A stretch of DNA of 64,000 nucleotides from Piscicola geometra (Eukaryota; Annelida; Clitellata; Hirudinida; Piscicolidae). The translations under genes were made by a program, and so were the position numbers. Of this stretch, positions 23,201 through 64,000 are shown piece by piece; position 1 is the first letter of the stretch, and the number at the start of each line of letters is the position of its first letter. The stretch spans positions 890,501 through 954,500 of the forward strand of contig OX030965.1 in NCBI GenBank assembly GCA_943735955.1. The letters run 5' to 3'. The notes under the pieces were generated by a model. That model was not told the origin of the DNA. It saw nothing but the letters and a program-made list of their open reading frames with translations, and searched no databases.

Positions 23201-24812
23201 GTTTTTTCTCATTTTAAATTTTAAGTTTCAAACAAGAAGTTTGGAGAAATCTCAAAGATGGTGGACAAACAATAAATGTGTCTCAAGACACTATCTCTTC
23301 AAGCATCTGTCCCTTCGAGTCGTCGTTTCCTTTCCGACCATTTACGAATCTAAATTTATAACTTTTGTCTGAAATGTCTACAAACTATACAATATCTTCA
23401 ATAACACAACTATAACGCTACAGTAACGGAATTTATATCATTTGTTTGCGTATTGTAAATTTTTAAAGCAAAATTTAGGGCTGTGAAATCAAATAATAGA
23501 ACACAAAAAGTAAAAATGTATAAAATAATAGCAGTATAAAAGGATTAATTCAGAAGTTTCAACCAGTGTTATTTTCGTTTCATAAAATAATTATAGTTTT
23601 TATTTCAGTTTCGTTTTGGAATTAATTATAGTTTTTATTTTCGTTTTCGTTTTGAAAATAATTAAATTTATTATTTTCGTTTCAGTTTTGAAAATAATTA
23701 AAGTTTTTATTTTCATTCTAGTTTTGAAAATATATAAATTTACAACATTGAACACTATTTATTTCTATCTAAAAAAAATTAATTGATCATAAAATGAAAC
23801 AGTAAAATAGAACTGTATATTAACAACAAATGAGTTTTAAAAGTTAACAGTCAATTGAAATATTATAAGAATTGAGTACGTAAATTATTGAGTAATAACA
23901 AATTTGAAATTTAATAACACATTTACGATTAAAATAAGTGATAATTTAATTGACAAAGCGAAGCGGTAATAAAATAACGTTTTTAAATGGCGCTACTTTC
24001 ATAAAGCCCCAAGATAATGTTTATAACATAGACATATATTTTTTTAATAAATTATACATTTAAATATTATGGCATACTTTGAAATTTATTTAATTTTCGT
24101 TTTGAAAATATTTATAGTTTTTATTTCAGTTCCGTTTTAGAAATAATTATAGTTTTTATTTTCGTTTTCGTTTTGAAAATAAATTGAGTTTTTATTTTCG
24201 TTTTCGTGGAACGATTATTCAGAATTGTCGTTTTCGTTTTCGTTACGAAAATAACACTGGTTTCAACCATTACCCTTCGATTGAGGTTGACTAAAAGCCG
24301 TTTAGTGAGCGCTATACAAATTATTAGTGATTGATTGATTGATTGGGTTTAGTCGAAAATTGTGTGTGTTTATTTTATAGAAGCCGGAGGTTTTATATAA
24401 AATCTTTTTAACTGGCACACACCGTCCTGACATCTTCGCTTTTTAGAAACACCCTAATGCGCGCCTCTCTCGTCACAATGCAGTCTTTGAGATTTGTTGT
24501 GCTTCATTGCGCAAGATCGTTTTGAACGTGTTGTCTTAAAGCTCACTGAACCTCAGGAAGAGGCAGGCTTGTTGGACGCTGAAAGCAGCCGACTCGTCGC
24601 CAACTACAACTGCCTGGTGAGTCATCAATCAGTACGAATTCTAATAACTCATGCAGGCCTTGTAGCAGACATCCCAAACATAATATTCAGTCGAAGTTAC
24701 CACAACACCTCAGATCAGGTCATTGTCTGGCCAGCTGGTGGCCTGGGAAATGCAGCTGAACAAGTACCAAGTGCTCGATGAGGCAAGCGACGGCAGGCAA
24801 GAGGGCGAATAA
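14085..24812 (+). CDS. DCTN3: Dynactin subunit 3 (p24), complete six-exon gene
   Basis: DCTN3 is the small coiled-coil subunit of the dynactin shoulder, which couples dynein to cargo and microtubules. Six exons join with matching phases: 14085-14168, 14269-14344, 15009-15095, 20015-20098, 24516-24616 and 24714-24812. They give 176 codons, close to the 186 residues of the human protein. Diagnostic ungapped matches are KLELLLPMKTALLEQASLLE and GSEHIK (human KLQFIL... and SAHIK), RFERVVLKL...LLDAES (human RLQRLAQI...ITEES) and LSGQLVAWEMQL (human LSKQFVQWDELL). The product is mostly heptad-rich helix. Introns 3 and 4 (4.9 and 4.4 kb) are swollen by minisatellites. AATAAA lies about 100 bp past the stop. 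A possible extra cassette exon is at 21371-21431. Confidence 0.9.
14269..14344 (+). CDS. DCTN3: DCTN3 exon 2
   Basis: 25 codons plus one base (SIDSLNSLVNTTVAGKPNLE ...), acceptor TTTCAGAG, donor GTAAGA. A competing acceptor two bases upstream would need the alternative exon 1 donor GTGTAA; both choices keep the frame. Confidence 0.85.
15009..15095 (+). CDS. DCTN3: DCTN3 exon 3
   Basis: Acceptor CTGCTACAG, then VLELDKDLHLDQLEQQAVSM and ETKLELLLP, donor GTGAGA, phase 1 on both sides. This is the coiled-coil core of the protein. Confidence 0.9.
15096..15564 (+). other. DCTN3 intron 3, unique 5' part
   Basis: About 470 bp of non-repetitive intron. It contains an open frame at 15171-15494 without recognisable similarity, which I do not call as a gene because it has no splice partner. 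Confidence 0.5.
15565..19230. repeat. 29-bp pyrimidine-rich minisatellite, about 126 copies, in DCTN3 intron 3
   Basis: The unit is CTCTTCCCTCCTCAACTCCC followed by ACAACACCT, with T/C variants and some shortened units. Because 29 is not a multiple of 3 and the unit lacks plus-strand stop codons, all three plus frames stay open for more than 1250 codons with the same repeating peptides (NSHNTSLPSS, STPTTPLFPP, QLPQHLSSLL). That pattern is an arithmetic consequence of the repeat and does not indicate a protein. Confidence 0.97.
19336..19982. repeat. 16-bp GT-rich minisatellite in DCTN3 intron 3
   Basis: The unit is GGTGTGTGGTGGTTGR, about 40 copies. From 19780 it degrades into longer composite units containing TGTATGTTGAGGG. 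It ends within about 30 bp of exon 4. Confidence 0.95.
20015..20098 (+). CDS. DCTN3: DCTN3 exon 4
   Basis: Acceptor TGCGCAG, then two bases completing the split codon, KTALLEQASLLERIEAMCDV and LGSEHIK, donor GTGGTC, phase 1. The match to the human helix ending AHIK is ungapped over 28 residues. It is squeezed between two tandem arrays (19982 and 20119). Confidence 0.9.
20119..20440. repeat. (TCA)n trinucleotide repeat with TCTGCCT interruptions
   Basis: Runs of TCA/CAT interrupted by TCTGCCTTCA or TCTTCCTTCA, starting about 20 bp after DCTN3 exon 4. Three frames read poly-Ser, poly-His and poly-Ile. Confidence 0.95.
20442..21330 (+). other. DCTN3 intron 4, unique AT-rich part
   Basis: No exon or element was recognised. 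A short open frame at 20555-20818 has no similarity that I can see. Confidence 0.4.
21371..21431 (+). CDS. DCTN3: Possible DCTN3 cassette exon
   Basis: Acceptor CTCACACAG, then VPGQQSQLHSLSSINLQQEV, with a weak donor GTTTGT. It enters and leaves in phase 1, exactly as the exon 4 to exon 5 junction needs, and begins VVP where human DCTN3 has AVP after HIK. Including it adds about 20 residues; leaving it out makes the protein about 7 residues shorter than human at this point. Tentative. Confidence 0.35.
21446..21991. repeat. 15-bp minisatellite (CATCATCGCTACAAC)n, about 36 copies
   Basis: A nearly perfect array; only a few units differ (GCTCAAACC at about 21690, GCTAAAACC at about 21965). The unit length is a multiple of 3, so frames on both strands stay open (poly-SLQPS, poly-GCSDD). 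The homogeneity suggests recent expansion or homogenisation. Confidence 0.97.
22015..22165. repeat. Polypyrimidine (CTT/CTC) tract
   Basis: Nearly uninterrupted pyrimidines on the plus strand. The opposite strand reads a glutamate/lysine-rich frame of 124 codons (22012-22386), which I attribute to this tract. Confidence 0.85.
22358..23005. repeat. 16-bp minisatellite (AAAGAGACCTCACCTK)n
   Basis: About 40 copies of AAAGAGACCTCACCTT or CTG. The two unit variants alternate almost regularly in part of the array, suggesting a 32-bp dimer as the amplifying unit. Confidence 0.95.
23564..24259. mobile_element. hAT-like MITE, 696 bp, perfect target duplication
   Basis: Inverted ends CAGTGTTATTTTCGT, flanked by identical 8-bp repeats GTTTCAAC (23556-23563 and 24260-24267). 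The interior repeats blocks of the type TTATTTTCGTTTTCGTTTTG near both ends and is AT-rich and non-coding in the middle. It lies in DCTN3 intron 4. The target length and the CAGTG terminus indicate mobilisation by a hAT transposase. Confidence 0.9.
24270..24345 (+). mobile_element. Retrotransposon 3' tail
   Basis: GAGCGCTATACAAATTATTAG followed by GATTGATTGATTG is the same 3' end as the LINE copies at 13805 and 12140. Only the tail remains. Confidence 0.5.
24516..24616 (+). CDS. DCTN3: DCTN3 exon 5
   Basis: Two bases of a split codon, then RFERVVLKLTEPQEEAGLLD and AESSRLVANYNCL, donor GTGAGT, phase 0. It aligns without gaps to the human segment RLQRL...EYN. The acceptor GCGCAAG is weak, but the frame cannot be extended upstream because of a stop at 24488. 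Confidence 0.85.
24714..24812 (+). CDS. DCTN3: DCTN3 exon 6, stop codon
   Basis: Acceptor ACACCTCAG, then IRSLSGQLVAWEMQLNKYQV and LDEASDGRQEGE, TAA at 24810. It matches the human C-terminus with its conserved tryptophan (QFVQWDELL). Confidence 0.9.
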   Translation: MRSLSGQLVAWEMQLNKYQVLDEASDGRQEGE

Positions 24813-25629
24813 GATGAACAGCGATCGAAGATTCAAGTCGCATCAACACTTATATTCATCCAATCATTTATTACCATTGCCTTGGGTTGAACTGCATTTA
24901 CTTTGAAGTGAATAAATCATTGATGCTCCCGCTGCTTCCTCTCCCAATTTGTCGACAGCACGCGATAATTCGACACTTATGCTGGAAACTAACTGAGAAA
25001 ATCAAATGAAACTTAAAAATGTTTACACGGTGCTAACCAGTCTTGTACATTTTGTAATTTCAATTATGCTTTTAAGAAAGACATAATTGAAGGCATGCGC
25101 TGGACTTTAATTTCTAAATTTCTGGAAAACACAAAGTAAAAAAATTAATGAGAAATACAAGTGCTTTTGTCAAGAGTTTTGCAAGCATGGCTGACTTCAT
25201 CTCTGCTACCACTTCAAGGTGAAGAAATGATGGAACAAGCAGAACCTCATTTTAACACCACAAGTGTCGACTGAGGACTTTATTGCAGCTAAAAGTCCTC
25301 AGCAAAATGTTCTACTCGTAATATGGGGGAAAATGTCTTATAAATTTAATTTATTTTATTTTGCCTATTAGCATTACCGTTTTTTTACCAAACAGCTATT
25401 TAAACATTGGAAACTTGTCTTAGCAATCGTTAATCTCCTTTTCATACATTACTATTACCGTTTAAAGCCTAAACTTTCATACAAATTCCCTGGTTAAAGC
25501 TAATTTGTGGTGGTTGCTAAGTATAGTTATAAAAAATAATAGAATTACAATCTGTCAATAAAAATCTATTGAATGTAGATTTTTTTTAAATTGACCAATT
25601 TTAAAAATCCGTGGGGGTTGCTAATTTTA
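24813..25629 (+). other. DCTN3 3' flank and intergenic spacer
   Basis: AATAAA at about 24910 is a plausible polyadenylation signal for DCTN3. The remaining sequence shows no exon. Confidence 0.45.
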
Positions 25630-25789
25630 CTCTATACCAGAGGTGTACAACCCGCGGGCCGCATGCAACCCTTCGGCCCGTTTGATGCGGCCCCCAGACA
25701 ACTAGTCCATTTTGGCTATTTGCAGCCCTAACAGAATTTTAAATCGACGCACCCGCCCATCTCTTTTTAATAGTACTGTTTGCACATTC

Positions 25790-25992
25790 CTAGTATAAAT
25801 AATAAATAAATAAATGTCAGTTTTGTATAGCGCCCGGGCACGCAACTGAAGCGCCACTCACACGACCTAAGTCGTGAAACACCGCATCATATACACTAGG
25901 TATATGATAGCTCACGGTTGGCTGAACAGGGATTCGAACTGGCGACCTTTAAGTTGCAGGTCTAACGACTTTACCATCTAAGCCAACCCGCT
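25790..25992 (-). mobile_element. tRNA-derived SINE, nested in hAT
   Basis: On the minus strand the head reads GGTTGGCTTAGATGGTAAAG ... GACCTGCAAC ... CAGTTCGAATCC, with A- and B-box-like segments, acceptor-stem complementarity (GGTTGGC with GCCAACC) and a GCA anticodon-like loop suggesting tRNA-Cys ancestry. The tail is GGGCGCTATACAAAACTG followed by ATTT repeats, which resembles local LINE 3' ends. Near-identical flanks TAGTATAA and TAGTACAA suggest the target duplication. Confidence 0.75.
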
Positions 25993-26046
25993 CGATTAGT
26001 ACAACAACAACGAGCGATAATTGAGTTGTTTTAATTTAGTAAGGAT

Positions 26047-27675
26047 GTCAAAGCGTGAAATTGAAGCAGAAAATCGTCAGTTTAATGAAGAATGGACAAA
26101 TGCAGCATTTCAACGGAACAGCTTTGGGCCTAATTTGTCGCGAGTCCGTAACTGTAATGAAGGACTACAATTGCAAAAGACATTATGAAACCAAAAACGC
26201 TGCTACGTTTGATGATGTGAAAGATGAAGCTAGAATAAATACCTTTGATCAACTTGTAAAAAGATTGTCATCTGAGCAAAATTTTTGTACAAAAAAAGTT
26301 AATGAAAATAAGACTTTTGTTCGTGCATGCAAGCCATTTCCAAAGAAGTCTGTCCTGAGAAAACAGACCTGTTCAACAAAGTGCCATTGTCATGGATGAC
26401 TTTCCAGCGCCAGATGGTTGATTTATCCAATGACGTTTGCGTGACAAGCTTGCCATTTGCAAGTATTTTTCAATTGCCTTAGATGAGAGCACGGATAACG
26501 TTGACACAGCACAGCTTTTGGTTTTTGTTCGTGCGGTGGATGAGAACTGTAAATTAACTCAGAAATTAGCAGGAATGGCCTCACTACGTGGACGTACGAA
26601 TGGTGCAGATATTTTTGGAGGAGTGAAATCTGTTCTTGACGTTCATTGGCCAAAGCTCTGTAGTGTTACTACTGACGGTGCACCCGCCATGACTGGTAAA
26701 GAATTAGGACTTGTTGCTCATCTGCGATCACATTTGCGAGACTTAGGAATTGCAACAGACACCATCCACGCATACCACTGCATCAAGAGACACTGTGTAC
26801 ACGAGTCATTAACTTTGATAATGTTAAGAAATTTGTTTTTAAATCAGTGAACTTCATACGAGCAAAAGGACTTAACTATCGACAATTCATATCACACTTG
26901 TGTAAGGTGGTTAAGTCGAGGAAAAGTTTTAACTAGGTTTGTTGAGTTACGAAAGGAAATCTGTGAATTCCTTGTTACCAAAGGCAAAGACACAGACAAA
27001 CAGTGGTCGGCAGACTTGGCATTTTTGACAGACATGACAGAGCACTTAAATAAATTGAATCTGCGTCTTCAAGGCAAAGATCACTACATCTTTGATATGT
27101 ACCAAGAGCTGCTGTCATTCACCTTGAAGCTACGGCTGTTTTGTTCGAATCTGCAATATGGTAATTTATGTCATTTTGCTTTTTGTTCAGCTTTTCAGAA
27201 GGAATGCCAATGTGACTTCAATAAATACCACGACAGTTTTGAAGCGTTACTGAAGGAATTTAATGAACGTTTTGATGCATTCAGGGAGCATAAGGATTTA
27301 TTTAACTTCATCCGTGACCCTTTCTCTTGTGCTGTAGAATCCGTACCTGAGCAATGTCAGTTAGAAGTCATTGATCTTCAATGTTCACCAAAATTAAATT
27401 TTGCGTTTCAGCATAACTCCATTTTAACTTTTTATGGAAGTCTAAGTTCAGTTAAATATGGAGTGATCAAAGATTTGGCTGGCCGAATCTTGTCTGAATT
27501 TGGCAGCACATACGTGTGTGAACAAACGTTTTCAGTCATGAACACAAATAAAAATAAACTGAGATCATCTTTGACTGATGATAATCTTTGTTCGATTTTG
27601 AGGCTTGCAGCAACAGAACTCAAAGCCAATATTGACAATGTTGCTGCAACCCTTCAGGCTCAACCTTCTCATTAA
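26047..27675 (+). pseudogene. hAT transposase of the ZBED/GTF2IRD2-like group, decayed
   Basis: The start MSKREIEAENRQFNEEWTNA is at 26047. A frameshift follows, then ESVTVMKDYNCKRHYETKNA (BED-type zinc-finger region), ALDESTDNVDTAQLLVFVRA and TTDGAPAMTGKELGLVAHLR (catalytic core), and finally FGSTYVCEQTFSVMNTNKNK with LRSSLTDDNLCSILRLA (dimerisation domain). The order and spacing match hAT-derived proteins such as GTF2IRD2 and ZBED5. At least three frameshifts or deletions (about 26100, 26390 and 26840) break the frame. Confidence 0.85.
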
Positions 27676-27947
27676 AATACTAACATTTAGTTATTCCTAA
27701 ATTTTTAAATAACGTTATTTTTTTAAAAAGACATTTATTAAAAGCTTGCATTCTTTGAGTTTTTTTACATTTAGTTATCCATACATGTTTAAATAACGTT
27801 ATTTTTTGATGACATTCATTAAAAATTTGCATTCTTTGAGTTGTTTTATTGTGTCATCTATGTGCACGCTGATGCGGCCCTTGGCGCCCAGAGACTCAGT
27901 AATTTTGGCCCTCAGGCTGAAAAAGGTTGTGCACCCCTGCTCTATAC

Positions 27948-28690
27948 TATATATTATGCATCATATCGTCAAAACACTAAATTATGTGATTGGCTGGTGT
28001 ACTTAACAGGTCATGGAAGTCACACATGCACGTACTTAACAGGCTTTGAAATGAAACCGTTTTTGGAAATCCCACTTTCTGAAAACATGCTAATGAAGAC
28101 TATTAGGCTAATAAGTAGGATAACTCAATTTTCGAAAATTTTGACTTAACAGGTTTTGGAACTCACTTCCTCGATTGTCCGCGTAATCCCCTGCGTCTTC
28201 AACATTTCTTTTGTACATTCTCTACCTTTTCACGAGAATCTTTCAACAGCTCCAAAATAATTTTAAGCGTTGACTAGTTTTCATAATGTTGAATTTTATT
28301 TGTTACCGGTTTTATTCCATAGCAGAATATTTTGCACTTAAACAGGACGACACCACAAATCACAGTAATAGGCTGTATTATATCCAAATGGTTATAGGTA
28401 ACTCATTTTAATTGTTATTTTTGAGAATGTTCTCCAAATGTTAAAAACATTTTGCTACTTATAATTTTGCCCCAGGATCGCCGCCCATGGATTTTTTTCT
28501 AAAAAAAAACGATATAAAGGATACAAACATTTATAAGTTGAATCTTTAATTTAAATAAATTCCAATAATTATAATTAGTAAACAGATTAAGTTTTTGTAT
28601 ATCTTTAAATGTAATCAAACTTTGTGAAATAAAACAATATAAATTGATTAACAGTTCTGAAGCAATCAGTGTTTAGAGAAGCATTCGAAG
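27948..28690. other. Spacer between hAT and the PHKA stop codon
   Basis: No exon was recognised. A fragment around 28470 (reverse of GGGCGGCGATCCTGGGG) resembles the terminus of another dispersed element. This stretch presumably includes the PHKA 3' UTR. Confidence 0.4.
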
Positions 28691-28695
28691 CCTGC

Positions 28696-63893
<35,198 letters not shown>

Positions 63894-64000
63894 CTGAGGT
63901 GTTGAAGCAAGCGGCATGCAGCCTTTGTGTCGTTGGAAGAGGAGGGTGGGTGGAGGGGTGTTTATGAAGGAGGAGGGTGGGTGGAGGGGTGTTTAGGAAG

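Larger units (their letters stand above)
25638..27939 (+). mobile_element. ZBED/GTF2IRD2-like hAT transposon with 8-bp target duplication
   Basis: The left end CAGAGGTGTACAACCCGCGG and the right end GTTGTGCACCCCTG are inverted repeats. The flanks CTCTATAC (25630-25637 and 27940-27947) are identical 8-bp duplications. The subterminal GCGGCCC-rich DNA is typical of this vertebrate and invertebrate hAT group. It contains a decayed transposase (26047-27675) and a nested SINE (25790-25992). It lies in the spacer between the convergent DCTN3 and PHKA genes. Confidence 0.9.

Noticed and set aside
27841..28149. Plus-strand 102-codon frame beginning in the hAT right end
   Set aside because: It starts within the transposon terminal repeat and has no similarity. 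Likely chance.

Overview
This window is nuclear DNA of an invertebrate animal. The evidence is three recognisable metazoan genes split by GT-AG introns, many eukaryotic transposable elements (hAT and Merlin DNA transposons, non-LTR retrotransposons, tRNA-derived SINEs, MITEs), AT-rich spacers and an extraordinary load of minisatellites. There are no bacterial operons, CRISPR arrays or prophages. The species cannot be named from sequence alone. The genes align to vertebrate relatives over their length but with low identity, so the lineage looks fast-evolving.

Three genes were assembled by joining exons whose splice phases agree and whose peptides follow a known family. (1) 3228-3619, minus: the first two coding exons of an RSF1-like chromatin-remodelling subunit, running off the left edge. 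(2) 14085-24812, plus: a complete six-exon dynactin subunit 3 (DCTN3/p24) gene of 176 codons. (3) 28696-63893, minus: the last 24 recognised exons (about 930 codons) of a phosphorylase b kinase regulatory subunit, closest to the alpha subunit (PHKA), with its 5' part beyond the right edge. DCTN3 and PHKA are convergent, with a decayed ZBED/GTF2IRD2-like hAT transposon between them. RSF1 and DCTN3 are divergent.

Layout: 1-3215 LINE relics split by a hAT element with an 8-bp target duplication; 3228-3619 RSF1 exons; 4226-6047 a Merlin element; 7190-9959 a 16-bp minisatellite; 10.6-13.8 kb a MITE, a ZMYM1-like hAT fragment and two LINE ends; 14.1-24.8 kb DCTN3, whose introns 3 and 4 hold five tandem arrays; 25.6-27.9 kb hAT with a nested SINE; 28.7-63.9 kb PHKA.

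The outstanding property is that nearly every PHKA intron carries its own, different tandem repeat (units of 4, 8/11, 9, 10, 11, 12, 13, 14, 15, 18, 21, 25 and about 35 bp). The largest is a 7.35-kb array of a 12-bp unit in one intron. These arrays give reading frames up to 2600 codons that are open in several frames at once. They are repeat artefacts, not genes. The real coding sequence lies in short exons of 38-522 bp between the arrays.
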